DNA of 64,000 nt from Spirochaetaceae bacterium (lineage in GTDB: Bacteria > Spirochaetota > Spirochaetia > Treponematales > Treponemataceae), in contig JAGARR010000050.1 of assembly GCA_017622135.1 (NCBI GenBank), forward strand, positions 20,340 through 84,339, in the 5' to 3' direction. The notes under the pieces are model-generated. The model ran no database searches and had not been told where the DNA came from. It saw only the letters and a program-made list of their open reading frames with translations. Positions 8,348-16,768 of this stretch are shown here, one piece after another. The translations under genes and the position numbers were made by a program. Positions within the stretch are counted from its first letter, which is position 1; every line of letters starts with the position of its first letter.

Positions 8348-9700
8348 TTAGTTGTTCTTTATCTTCCACTCGGCGGCCCACTGATCCTGTGCAGTCTTCA
8401 CTACAGTGTTCCAGTCAGCCTTGCCCTCAAAGTAGGCCAGCAGCGCTGAGCCCAGGGCATTCTTCCATTCCTCGGAGGGAATGGCGGCAAAGGTCCAGCC
8501 GATGGAGGTGACGCCACTCTTGTTCATCCAGATGCTCACCTGCTGGGAAAGGGGATCGGTGGGCAGCTCGGCCTGGCTGAAGCTGTTGAAGGGAGTGATG
8601 AAATTCAGGTCCTCGGACACCAGCTTCTTTCCGGTGGGGGAGCTGAACAGCCAGGTGAGGAATACATCGGCACCCTTCTGGGCCTCGGGGCTGGCATTCT
8701 TGTTGATACACAGGTAGTTCTCTGTTCCCACGCAGAGGCCGGCATTCATCTCGCCGTCAATGCCCATGTACAGGGGCAGGAACTTGATGTCCTCAGAGGC
8801 AACCTTGTTGCCGGGGGTTCCTAGAATCTGAGCGGCTGCCCAGTTTCCATTCTGCACCATGGCGCACTGGCCCAAGGCAAACTCGGCCATGGAGTCGTCC
8901 ACGCTCTTGGAGCCCAGCAGGGTCTTGGGAGTGAGGCTGTTGTTGGTGTACAGGTCCATCAAATCCTTGAAGTTCTGGTTGTAGGTGAACTCCAGCGTCT
9001 CGGCAGCCAATCCAGTGAGGACAGGGGAGGTGTCGGGGGCTTTGGCTAGGAACTCATAGTACAGGGGGACGTTTACGGTATGGGTCTGCCACCGCCACTG
9101 GTTTCCGGCAGCCATTGATGTGCTGGCAAAGACACCCTTGATTCCCAGTGTATCCTTGTGCTTCTGCATGTCCTCAACCACAGCCTTCAGTGTGGCAAAG
9201 TCCTTGATTTCCTCGGCGGAGTTGATGGTCACCGCCTTGTTGGGCAGTGCGAAATACTTGCTCATGATGGCATTATTATAGATGATTCCATAGCCTTCCA
9301 CAGCGTAGGGAATTGCGGCAACCTTTCCGTCCAGCTTCAATGCCATGGACTTGTCGCCCAGCAGCTTGTAGAAATCAGTATTGTCAAGAGCTGCCGCTTC
9401 ATTGCGGGAGGCCTCAAGACCTACAGGACCATTTGTCTGGAAAATAACAGGGGGATTTGACTTTGCCTGCTCGCTCTTCAAGGTTTGTTCATAAGTGCCA
9501 GAAGCAGCGGTAACCACCTTAAGCTTGTAGCCAGGATTCTCCGCCTCAAATGCAGGAACGACCTTTGCCTCGTAAACGTCGGCGATTTCCGGCTTGAAGT
9601 TCAGGAAGTAGATTTCCTGGGCCTTTTCCTTTCCGGCACAACCGACGAAGAGGCCGCCTGCCAGAGCCAGCGTCAACATGATTCCAAGTGCTTTCTTCAT
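8348..9700 (-). CDS. Sugar ABC transporter substrate-binding lipoprotein
   Basis: 450 residues, family 1 extracellular solute-binding protein. The signal peptide ends in the lipobox FVGC (Cys at about residue 21), so it is tethered in the periplasm. It begins the mature part with IYFLNFKPEIADVYEAKVVP and a PGYKLKVVTAASGTYEQTL segment typical of the CUT1 binding-protein fold. AAAGGAG stands before the ATG. It is the first gene of the transporter operon and is followed by a terminator, then two permeases. The promoter carries a LacI-type operator, suggesting induction by the transported sugar or a derivative. Confidence 0.92.
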   Translation of the reverse strand: MKKALGIMLTLALAGGLFVGCAGKEKAQEIYFLNFKPEIADVYEAKVVPAFEAENPGYKLKVVTAASGTYEQTLKSEQAKSNPPVIFQTNGPVGLEASRNEAAALDNTDFYKLLGDKSMALKLDGKVAAIPYAVEGYGIIYNNAIMSKYFALPNKAVTINSAEEIKDFATLKAVVEDMQKHKDTLGIKGVFASTSMAAGNQWRWQTHTVNVPLYYEFLAKAPDTSPVLTGLAAETLEFTYNQNFKDLMDLYTNNSLTPKTLLGSKSVDDSMAEFALGQCAMVQNGNWAAAQILGTPGNKVASEDIKFLPLYMGIDGEMNAGLCVGTENYLCINKNASPEAQKGADVFLTWLFSSPTGKKLVSEDLNFITPFNSFSQAELPTDPLSQQVSIWMNKSGVTSIGWTFAAIPSEEWKNALGSALLAYFEGKADWNTVVKTAQDQWAAEWKIKNN

Positions 9701-9802
9701 AAAAACTCCTTTTGCTGTATCGTAAAAACTTGTAATTGCAGGGTACGGTGACGATCAATCCATCATGCAATCCCACAATTTCTCCAACACGCTCTAAAAT
9801 AT

Positions 9803-9831
9803 AGAGTAAACCGATTTACTAACTCTGTCAA
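9803..9831 (-). promoter_or_regulatory. Promoter with LacI-type operator for the sugar transporter
   Basis: TTGACA (9831-9826), 17 bases, TACTCT (9808-9803). The spacer and -10 are covered by the palindrome AGTAAACCGATTTACT (9805-9820), which has the central CG and AAA/TTT flanks of LacI/GalR-family operators. A repressor bound there would block RNA polymerase directly. Confidence 0.65.
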
Positions 9832-9996
9832 GGAATAAATCAATTGAAAATGAGTATTTTCTGACAAAAGAATGTATCATTCAGAGGTATCTTGCCATGC
9901 TCATTTTCCATGATAAAATGTAATGCGCAGAGCTCTTGTTTGCAAGCAGGAAAAACGCTGTTGATTCTTCTTATAAATATGCCGAAAAATTCAAGT

Positions 9997-11208
9997 ATGA
10001 AGAGAATTCGTTTTTCAATCGTTTGTTTGACAGGATTGTTTCTGATGGGGCTTCTTGCCGCACAGTCAAGCTCACCGCTTCATGTCGGAATTGAGGATAT
10101 CCGTCTGGACAACATCCGTTCCCCGGAGGACGGCAGTCTCCAGGGCTTCATGCTCTATGTCCGGCAGAAGGATGGGATGGAGTCTGTCCTCTTGACTGAG
10201 ACGACACGATCCGCCGATGGTATGGCCACCAACTACGCCTACCGTGCCTTGGAGTGGAATCCTGTTAATGGCGATGAAAAGCGTATGCTGAACGGCCAGC
10301 CCCTAGTGTCCCAGTATGCTCGGTTCAGCATCATAGACTCCACTGCGGAAAGTCATCCAGAACTGGGGACGGCCTTCTGCCTGTTCATTCCTCTGGAGAT
10401 GGAGTACGGCTATCCCTGGTCCCGCAGTGGACGGACCAAGGTGGACATAGGCACCTTCATCAATATCCGAGCCTTTGGGGCGGCCTACGGAGACTATAGT
10501 AATGGCTATGAGGACAATCCCTTCATGTTCGATTTGGGAACCGTGCCGATGGATCCGCCTGCTCCTACTGCTCTGACTGACTCCTACAATCCTCAGGCGG
10601 TCACTGCCTTTGACCTAATTGCCAGGGAGGCGGGTGGTACCATCACCTATTCCAAGGGGCCGGAAACCATTGTTGACGACATTATCAATGTGTTGGAGGA
10701 GCTGGATCCCAACCGCCCGGCGGAAATTGTCTTTGTCCTGGATTCCACTGGTAGCATGAAGGACGATGTTGCACGGTTGCGGGAAAGCTTGATTCCTCGG
10801 CTGGAGGAGGCCTTGGCCGGCTTTGACTCCATGCAGCTGGGCTTGCTGCTGTACCGGGATTATGTCGATGGCTACAGCTTCCGGGGGGTTCCGGTACGGT
10901 TGTATCCCTTTGTGGATAGCGTGAAAGGATTCAAGGAGCACCTCTTTGACTTCATCATCAAGGGGAATGAGGGAGGCGACGTGCCGGAGGCGGTCTACGA
11001 GGCGTTGTATGCTGCCATGGACTTCTATTCTTGGAGTGAGGAAAGCCAGAGGAAGGTGGTGCTCATTGGTGATGCAGAACCCCACAGCAAGCCTCGAGGG
11101 TCAAAGAAGTATACCCGTGAGCTGGTGGTTTCCACCGCTCTGGAGGGGAATTTCACCATCGACACCATCATCACCCCCGATGGCAAGACTGCCGCCGACA
11201 GAAAATAG
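9997..11208 (+). CDS. Exported von Willebrand factor A domain protein
   Basis: About 403 residues from the chosen ATG at 9997, where a signal peptide begins (MKRIRFSIVCLTGLFLMGLL, cleavage near AAQS). In-frame ATGs at 9892 and 9979 exist, but the residues they add do not look like a signal peptide. No clear Shine-Dalgarno is seen; a TATAAA at 9972-9977 may be the -10. The C-terminal half is a VWA domain with the metal-ion-dependent adhesion site DSTGSM and a later EGGDVPEAVYEAL segment. The N-terminal 200 residues are not recognised. VWA domains bind proteins through a metal ion; the partner is unknown. The gene ends three bases from the convergent TPR lipoprotein gene. Confidence 0.8.
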   Translation: MKRIRFSIVCLTGLFLMGLLAAQSSSPLHVGIEDIRLDNIRSPEDGSLQGFMLYVRQKDGMESVLLTETTRSADGMATNYAYRALEWNPVNGDEKRMLNGQPLVSQYARFSIIDSTAESHPELGTAFCLFIPLEMEYGYPWSRSGRTKVDIGTFINIRAFGAAYGDYSNGYEDNPFMFDLGTVPMDPPAPTALTDSYNPQAVTAFDLIAREAGGTITYSKGPETIVDDIINVLEELDPNRPAEIVFVLDSTGSMKDDVARLRESLIPRLEEALAGFDSMQLGLLLYRDYVDGYSFRGVPVRLYPFVDSVKGFKEHLFDFIIKGNEGGDVPEAVYEALYAAMDFYSWSEESQRKVVLIGDAEPHSKPRGSKKYTRELVVSTALEGNFTIDTIITPDGKTAADRK

Positions 11209-11211
11209 CTT

Positions 11212-11640
11212 CTACTTCTGGACTGGTTTTTCCATGAGGCCTGCCTCGATTAGTTCCTTTTCCGGTATCTTTGCCATGTCCAGCTCCGCCAGCTTCTTGA
11301 AGGCGGGGGGAAGGCTGCCTGTGGTGTCAGTCTCATAGTAGGAGATGATGCGCTGCAGGTCGGGGATGGCCTGCTGCCACTTCTTTTGCTTTACCTTCAG
11401 GTGGGCAATCTCATATTCAGCCTCCACCAGCTTGTCCATCTGGCTTCCGTAACGGATGATGATAGTCTCGTAGTAGGCTTGGGCGGCCTTCACATTGCCC
11501 TTGTCGTAGCTGGCCTGGGCAAGATTGACCAGTTCGTCGGCAGTAAGAGCCTCAGGAATATCTTTTGGTGCTGACTGGCAGCCCACTGCAAGAAAAGCAA
11601 GGGCAATGCAAGCCCCCAAAAAATAAATTGTTCGCTTCAT
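11212..11640 (-). CDS. Small TPR-like lipoprotein
   Basis: 142 residues. The lipoprotein signal ends in LAVGC (Cys at about residue 21). The mature part is helical with at least one tetratricopeptide-like pair (ELVNLAQASYDKGNVKAAQAYYETII and the following helix pair), reminiscent of BamD/YfiO-type periplasmic scaffold lipoproteins but much shorter. There is no Shine-Dalgarno sequence. Instead a good -10 lies six bases before the ATG, so the mRNA may be leaderless. A BamD-like assembly role is possible but unsupported. Confidence 0.75.
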   Translation of the reverse strand: MKRTIYFLGACIALAFLAVGCQSAPKDIPEALTADELVNLAQASYDKGNVKAAQAYYETIIIRYGSQMDKLVEAEYEIAHLKVKQKKWQQAIPDLQRIISYYETDTTGSLPPAFKKLAELDMAKIPEKELIEAGLMEKPVQK

Positions 11641-11646
11641 GGAAAA

Positions 11647-11675
11647 AGTGTAGCATAGTGAAAGGGACTGTGCAA
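11647..11675 (-). promoter_or_regulatory. Promoter with start point at the ATG of the TPR lipoprotein
   Basis: TTGCAC (11675-11670), 17 bases, TACACT (11652-11647), then six bases and the ATG at 11640. Standard spacing places +1 on the A of the start codon. Confidence 0.6.
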
Positions 11676-11713
11676 GCCCTTGAATTTGCTCCCGGGGCCT
11701 GCACCTTCTGGTG

Positions 11714-12823
11714 TCATTTCTTTTTTAGTAGGGCGGCGAAGGGATTGTAGGTGTCTCCGTCGTCACGCTGGCTTCCCAGGAACTGGGCCGTGTCCTTGTC
11801 CTGCTGGGTGCTGGTGGCGGAGGTCAGGCTGATTCGCCGCTGCTCCTCGTCCACGGACTTTACCACCACATCGATGCTGGAGCCCGACTTGTACTTGACC
11901 CGCAGGTTGGTGCTCCGGCTCTCGCCCTGCAGCTCGGAGATGTGCACCAGACCGTCCAGTCCCGGCTCCAGGGTGACAAAGAGGCCGTAGTCGATAACAC
12001 GAGCGATGGTGCCGGTGTGCTTGGAGCCTGCCGGATATTTCTGTGCGGCGGTGTCCCAGGGGTCGGCCATCAGGGATTTCAGGCTGACGGAGACCCGCTC
12101 CTTGTCCCAGTCGGTGGAGATGACCTCCACCTCGATTTCCTGTCCGACGGATAAAACTTCCGAGATGTCCTCCACCCGGCTCCGTCCCACCTGGGAGATG
12201 GGCAGCAGGGCGTGGAATCCGCCGATGTCCACAAAGGCACCGAAGCTCTGCAAGGATTCCACCCGACCCTTTACCACGGAGCCCTGGGTGATGCTCTTGC
12301 TGATGTCCGCCAGCTTCTGACGGTGCTCTTCCTCCAGCACCGCACGGTTTGACACCAGGATGTTCCGTCCCTTTTCCTTGTATTCTTGGATTTTGAAGGT
12401 CAGCACTCGACCAATGCAGGCGGCCGGCTCCTCCTTCTGGCGGAATCCCATCTGGGAGTAGGGGCAGAAGGCACGGACATTCCCCAGCTTCACCTCAAAT
12501 CCCCCCTTGATTTCCTTCTCCACCTTGCCCTCCACGGGAATGCCGCTCTGCCAGGCCTGCTCCAGCATGGATGTGTCTGACTTGTCGGCGGACAGCTTGT
12601 CTGCTGCCAGTCTGGTGGTAAACCGCAGCTCACCGTTTTTCTCACCGATGAAGAAGGCCTTGACCTTGTCCCCTTCCTGCACTGTGCATTCACCGTCTTT
12701 GCCGGTGAGCTCAGCCTTGTCGATGATGCCCTCGCTCTTGGCATTCAGGTCGATGAAAACGCAGTCGCCGGTGACGGCCACCACCACTGCCTCGATTTCT
12801 TGTCCTGGTATCAGTTTGTTCAT
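11714..12823 (-). CDS. S1 RNA-binding domain protein (four S1 repeats)
   Basis: 369 residues containing four S1 OB-fold repeats at about 1-75, 90-160, 175-250 and 262-335. The third (VKGRVESLQSFGAFVDIGGF) and the fourth (GTIARVIDYGLFVTLEPGLD) are the clearest. Ribosomal protein S1 normally has more repeats, and in treponemes it can be fused to cytidylate kinase, so this shorter protein may be an S1 paralogue rather than the main S1. A GGAG-rich site precedes the ATG. It lies 60 bases downstream of thrH on the same strand and could be co-transcribed. The tail ends in a basic KKK. Confidence 0.82.
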   Translation of the reverse strand: MNKLIPGQEIEAVVVAVTGDCVFIDLNAKSEGIIDKAELTGKDGECTVQEGDKVKAFFIGEKNGELRFTTRLAADKLSADKSDTSMLEQAWQSGIPVEGKVEKEIKGGFEVKLGNVRAFCPYSQMGFRQKEEPAACIGRVLTFKIQEYKEKGRNILVSNRAVLEEEHRQKLADISKSITQGSVVKGRVESLQSFGAFVDIGGFHALLPISQVGRSRVEDISEVLSVGQEIEVEVISTDWDKERVSVSLKSLMADPWDTAAQKYPAGSKHTGTIARVIDYGLFVTLEPGLDGLVHISELQGESRSTNLRVKYKSGSSIDVVVKSVDEEQRRISLTSATSTQQDKDTAQFLGSQRDDGDTYNPFAALLKKK

Positions 12824-12883
12824 AAAAATCTCCTCGCTCCTCGATTATTGTTCTTGTTCGACACTGGTCCGCCGGTGACAGGC

Positions 12884-13489
12884 TCAGCCATTCACCACCT
12901 TCCTGATGGCATCCAGCAGGTCGTTGTACTCGGTGAATGCGGGAATCTGGGGGTGGTCTGCGATGATGTGGTCGGGCGCTCGGAAGAGGAAGCCTGACTG
13001 GGAGGCGGTAATCATGGCCAGGTCGTTGAAGGAGTCCCCGGCAGCGATGGTGTCGTAGCCCATGGACTGGAAGCCCCTGACGGCGTGGAGCTTGCCGTTG
13101 TCCTGCCGCATCCTGTAGTCCACAATCCTGCCGTCTTCGGCTACCACCAGCTCGTTGCAGAAGATGGTGGGCATCCCCAGCTTTTCCATCAGTGGTGCGG
13201 CAAACTGGGTGAAGGTATCCGAGAGGATCACCACCTGTGTCACCCGCCGCAGCTGGTCCAGGAATTCCTTTGCTCCCGGCAGGGGGTCGATGCGTGCGAT
13301 GGTGGCTTGGATTGACTTGAGCCCCAGCTGATGCTCCTCCAGGATGCCCAGCCGCTTTTTCATCAGCACGTCGTAGTCGCTGATGTCCCGGGTGGTGAGC
13401 CGCAGCTCCGGGATGCCCGTCTCCTCCGCAAAGGCAATCCAGATTTCAGGCACCAGCACGCCTTCCAAATCAAGGCAGGTTATATACAT
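12884..13489 (-). CDS. thrH: Phosphoserine phosphatase / homoserine phosphotransferase ThrH
   Basis: 201 residues, matching ThrH length. HAD-family motif I is CLDLEGVLVPEIW, with the Asp nucleophile; ThrH has DLEG in place of the usual DxDGT. Motif II is VVILSDT and motif III/IV is GDSFNDLAMI. It dephosphorylates phosphoserine and can pass the phosphate to homoserine. I chose the ATG at 13489 because GAGGA precedes it and the conserved MYITCLDLEG starts there; the longer frame to 13696 adds unrelated residues. An extended -10 (TGCTACAAT, near 13556-13564) is the best promoter candidate. The gap to the divergent gene at 13710 holds promoters only. Confidence 0.9.
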   Translation of the reverse strand: MYITCLDLEGVLVPEIWIAFAEETGIPELRLTTRDISDYDVLMKKRLGILEEHQLGLKSIQATIARIDPLPGAKEFLDQLRRVTQVVILSDTFTQFAAPLMEKLGMPTIFCNELVVAEDGRIVDYRMRQDNGKLHAVRGFQSMGYDTIAAGDSFNDLAMITASQSGFLFRAPDHIIADHPQIPAFTEYNDLLDAIRKVVNG

Positions 13490-13651
13490 ATCAATTCCTC
13501 GTGTTAGCAGTCTGGCTCCGGGAAGGGGCTTCTCGGAGTCGAAAAAATTTTCCTCATTGTAGCACAAAAGCACCTGAATTGGTAGGGGTCCGGCGCAGGA
13601 AACAAACGTAAGGAAACTATTGATGCTGGATGGGCGTTCGAGGCAAGAGGT

Positions 13652-13680
13652 TTGCCACTTTCTTATTAAAGAGGTAAAAT
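13652..13680 (+). promoter_or_regulatory. Promoter for the orphan nuclease-like gene
   Basis: TTGCCA (13652-13657), 17 bases, TAAAAT (13675-13680). It stands 30 bases before the TTG start at 13710. Confidence 0.65.
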
Positions 13681-13709
13681 CTATCTGATACTGCACTGAG
13701 AGGACAACC

Positions 13710-14186
13710 TTGAACTTAATTGATATTTCTAGGCAAAAAGCTGAGGAATTTTTTCCCGACGAGACATGGATTGAAATCTACAGGAATGTCTATATGGCAG
13801 CAGGACGGAAACCGGTAAACTCTGAACGTGAAAAAGTATTCCAAAAAGAGGTTGTGATGGCGAAAATTGCCAGTGACAACAATCATGTGGTTTTTCTGTT
13901 GCCAGAAAAACACTATGAAAAAAAGAATCCCGATTCAGTCATGGATGGATTCTTGACGGAGTTCAAGAATGTAACAGGCGGGACAAATGCCATATCTCAT
14001 AGATTTCGAGAGGCGTTACGGCAAGGAGTCAATGTGTATTTAAAAATTGATTCCGCTGTTCCAGTAAAACGAATCAAGCAGGTTTTGCGAGGTGTTCTTC
14101 TGCATAAGGAAAATACCGGCACGGTATATTGCTATATTTCTCAAAGTGAGAGGATGTATTGCTGGCAGATGGCTGATTTAAAATAA
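13710..14186 (+). CDS. Orphan CdiA C-terminal tRNase-like domain protein
   Basis: 158 residues with a TTG start preceded by GAGAGGA. The middle reads NPDSVMDG...EFKNVTGG, which fits a PD-(D/E)xK nuclease core (Asp, then Glu-x-Lys), followed by a helix (SHRFREALRQG) and a strand (VNVYLKID). This layout is like the tRNA-nuclease toxin domains at the C-terminus of CdiA contact-dependent-inhibition proteins, and like stand-alone versions in other genomes. Here there is no CdiA stalk, no signal peptide and no small neighbour that is an obvious immunity protein. Codon use is AT-richer than in the neighbours, suggesting transfer. The family assignment is from memory of motifs and needs a profile search. 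Confidence 0.6.
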   Translation: MNLIDISRQKAEEFFPDETWIEIYRNVYMAAGRKPVNSEREKVFQKEVVMAKIASDNNHVVFLLPEKHYEKKNPDSVMDGFLTEFKNVTGGTNAISHRFREALRQGVNVYLKIDSAVPVKRIKQVLRGVLLHKENTGTVYCYISQSERMYCWQMADLK

Positions 14187-14190
14187 ATCA

Positions 14191-14215
14191 AGGCACCGAC
14201 TTGTCAGTGCCTCTT
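14191..14215 (+). terminator. Weak terminator after the nuclease-like gene
   Basis: AGGCAC/GTGCCT with a shorter inner GAC/GTC pairing (14191-14212), followed by CTTT only. The rest of the gap to 14424 holds no gene. A TATACT at 14359-14364 may be the -10 of the next gene, with a poor -35. Confidence 0.4.
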
Positions 14216-14424
14216 TGATGCCCCAGGCTGGAAACCAGAACTCGGACAACTTCAGGATAGTATATTTATTCTATGCTGTCAAGCATGATTCAAGGGACAA
14301 CTACCCGGCACAGACTTTGTCAAATTGCCTTGTTCTGTCTTTTTGTCCGAAGTTGTGTTATACTTCATCGTGAGGTGAAGACTTTATCATCAAGACTTCA
14401 CGGTGAGTTCAGGAGGCGGGTTTT

Positions 14425-15057
14425 ATGGCAGAAAAGCAGACGTTAGGCAATGCCGTCAGCAGCTTTGAGCAGCAGTTCAAGAAATTCCAGGATTCGGGCA
14501 ACAAGCCGCCGGAATTCCTGTTGCCCAAGAAGCGGGCCGCCGCCAAGGCCTTGGCCACAGAGAAGGCTTGCAAGGGGAAGAAGGATGTGGTGGCGGCCTA
14601 CCGCCAGCTCTTGTCTCCTGAGTCGTTTTTCGGGGACTTTTCCGCCATCGCCCAGCAGCTGGAGGACGACAAGAATCTTTTGGTGCGGGCCTACGACCTT
14701 TTCGTTGCCCTGGTGGACTTAAATCGCCAGCTGGGGGACAAGGACACCTTCATTGCAGACTTTACCATCGCATCTCCTCTCACCCAGCGGGAGCGCTACA
14801 CCACCGGCTCGGACTTCGTGTACCTCCAGTTCTGGCTCCAGTGGGAGGCCAAGCGAACGGACTATGTGCCGGTGCTGCGCCTTGCCCGTGGACAGCCCGG
14901 CTGGCAGCTGGTATTCGTCCCCAGCGGCAGCTTCTCCTGGACCGACTGGGAGCTGAACGTGGTGCAGCTTCTGGAGGAAGAATTTTACAAGAACAAGGTG
15001 CTGGGGACGGGTGAGGCTCCAAGTGATGGGAAGGAAGGTGCTGGGGAAGTCCAGTAG
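14425..15057 (+). CDS. Conserved-looking protein of unknown function
   Basis: 210 residues, cytoplasmic by appearance (no signal peptide or membrane segment). The N-terminal third is charged and helical (FEQQFKKFQ...KKRAAAKALATEKACKGKK). The middle has acidic helices, and the C-terminal third has several aromatic strands (YLQFWLQWEAKRTDYVPVL, SGSFSWTDWELN). AGGAGG stands before the ATG. Codon use matches the GC-rich genome core. I do not recognise a family. The next gene starts 26 bases downstream but has a different base composition, so they need not be functionally linked. Confidence 0.75.
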   Translation: MAEKQTLGNAVSSFEQQFKKFQDSGNKPPEFLLPKKRAAAKALATEKACKGKKDVVAAYRQLLSPESFFGDFSAIAQQLEDDKNLLVRAYDLFVALVDLNRQLGDKDTFIADFTIASPLTQRERYTTGSDFVYLQFWLQWEAKRTDYVPVLRLARGQPGWQLVFVPSGSFSWTDWELNVVQLLEEEFYKNKVLGTGEAPSDGKEGAGEVQ

Positions 15058-15083
15058 TTTGGTTGGTGAGTAAGGGCTGCTCT

Positions 15084-15467
15084 ATGCACATTGAACACAT
15101 TGCCATGTACGTAAATGACTTGGAAAAGACGAAGGATTTTTTTGTAAAATATTTTGGGGCAGGGGCAAATGAAGTATATCATAATACGGCTACAGATTTT
15201 CGTTCCTATTTTTTAAGCTTTAGTTCAGGGGCACGACTGGAGATTATGACAAAACCCCAGCTGCACGATGAGGAAAAAACTTTAGGCAGAACAGGCTATG
15301 TTCACCTCGCCTTTAGCCTTGGAAGCAAGCGTGCTGTAGATGAACTGACGGAAAAACTAAAAAGCGACGGTTATTCTGTTGTTAGCGGCCCAAGAACCAC
15401 CGGTGACGGGTATTACGAAAGTTGCATTGTTGGAATTGAAGGCAACCAAATTGAACTGACAGTTTGA
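15084..15467 (+). CDS. VOC-family (glyoxalase/bleomycin-resistance fold) protein
   Basis: 127 residues, a single vicinal-oxygen-chelate domain with two beta-alpha-beta-beta-beta modules. The first begins HIEHIAMYVNDLEKTKDFF and the second GYVHLAFSLG. Candidate metal ligands are the early His, the Glu in RLEIM, the His in YVHLAF and the Glu in the final IELTV, in line with lactoylglutathione lyase-like proteins. I chose the ATG at 15084 over an upstream GTG because the family motif starts there. The gene is AT-richer than its neighbours and resembles Firmicute versions, so transfer is likely. The exact substrate is unknown. Confidence 0.82.
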   Translation: MHIEHIAMYVNDLEKTKDFFVKYFGAGANEVYHNTATDFRSYFLSFSSGARLEIMTKPQLHDEEKTLGRTGYVHLAFSLGSKRAVDELTEKLKSDGYSVVSGPRTTGDGYYESCIVGIEGNQIELTV

Positions 15468-15526
15468 GGTGGGGGGCGTCACCGCACTATGATTTTTCAC
15501 CGCCTCAGAGACAGATGGAATCACGT

Positions 15527-16768
15527 TCAATGCACTGCGCATGAGTGACGGAAAGAAGGTTTTAGGCCAAGTCCCTGTAATTTACCTTGGAATCTATTGG
15601 TGGCGTTGTTGCAGATGACGAGGTGCTCCAGCTGGGTTACAAGTTCCTGTGACAAGAGACGGATTGATGGGGAAAGGGAAGGGGTATTTAAGATGGCATT
15701 TGTAATTTCCCTCAAATCGATATATTCGGTGTACACAGTATCATAGGAAAGACATTTCTGACGGATGGACTGGATTATCGCCCGCTCCTTCGCCGAGGCA
15801 TTTGTCAGGGTATTTGTCCATTGGGAGAAGACGTTGCGGAAACGGGCTAGGTTTTTTGTGGCCATGGCGGAGTAGGAGATGCTGGTGACGGTGTTCACAT
15901 AGAATTCCCTGAAGGACTCCACCGAGACCAGGGCGAATTCTCGGTCTGTTATGGCAGGTGTTTTTGTAAGATGGGAAAGAATCGCTTTGTAGTTGCTACC
16001 AGTTCCGGGGACGTTGGCTTGGGAGCCGACAATGTAGGTTGCCTCGTGTTCCAGTTGCCACACTGTCTCCAACATCTGCATGAGACAGGCATCGAATTGT
16101 AGTAGTTGAAGTGGGTTTCCCGTGGCTTTGCGGTGTTTTTGTAGGATTTCACCCAGTGACTGGATGGTTGTCTTTGCTAGATACCCAGTGGAATAGTCGT
16201 GGACAACGCCACGTTTTGAATTGGTTGCCGCTGGTATGGTTATTCCTGTACCATCGTCTGGTAGGAGTGGAGGTTGCAGAAATGCTCCTTCCGGGTAGAC
16301 TCCTGTACCATGGCTCCATAGTACTAGAGCTGTGTTCCGTGCCGGGTAATGGGTGTTTGCCAAGGTCAAAAAATCCAGTAAAGTTGAGGGATTCGTCATG
16401 TCAAGTTCTCCATATTCCTTGACAATATCATCGTTGAGAGAGCCTTCCTTTGTTATGTAAAGAAGCCGAGTGTCCGTCCAGTCGCCATTTGTTTTGTCAT
16501 AGCCAGGAGACCGATCCAGTAGAACGAGAATGTTCACATCTTCTGTGGAGCCAACCTCCTTCATGTCCATGATGTTCTGTATAGCGAATCGCTCCAAATT
16601 GTTATCTGCTGCCATGTATACCAGATAGTTCCATTGGGCGGTGCTGTCTCGTCCCAGCTGATGACGGTAGGCGCTTTCCCCAGCCTCCTGCTGCACCGGC
16701 TGCGAGCATGACAACAGCAGTATCAACACAGAAATATAACAGACCAGTTGAATCTGAACACCGCTCAT
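15527..16768 (-). CDS. Clostripain-like C11 cysteine peptidase, lipoprotein
   Basis: 413 residues. The lipoprotein signal ends in LLLSC. The C11 fold is recognisable from WNYLVYMAADNNLE near the N-terminus, the catalytic His in ALVLWSHGTG and the catalytic Cys in LLQFDACLMQMLE, followed by IVGSQANVPGTG. C11 peptidases cut after Arg or Lys and are usually secreted and self-activated. The start ATG overlaps the stop of the upstream serine-hydrolase gene (ATGA), so it is the last gene of the lipoprotein array. The lipid anchor suggests it acts at the cell envelope, perhaps on the array's own products, which is inference. Confidence 0.87.
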   Translation of the reverse strand: MSGVQIQLVCYISVLILLLSCSQPVQQEAGESAYRHQLGRDSTAQWNYLVYMAADNNLERFAIQNIMDMKEVGSTEDVNILVLLDRSPGYDKTNGDWTDTRLLYITKEGSLNDDIVKEYGELDMTNPSTLLDFLTLANTHYPARNTALVLWSHGTGVYPEGAFLQPPLLPDDGTGITIPAATNSKRGVVHDYSTGYLAKTTIQSLGEILQKHRKATGNPLQLLQFDACLMQMLETVWQLEHEATYIVGSQANVPGTGSNYKAILSHLTKTPAITDREFALVSVESFREFYVNTVTSISYSAMATKNLARFRNVFSQWTNTLTNASAKERAIIQSIRQKCLSYDTVYTEYIDLREITNAILNTPSLSPSIRLLSQELVTQLEHLVICNNATNRFQGKLQGLGLKPSFRHSCAVH

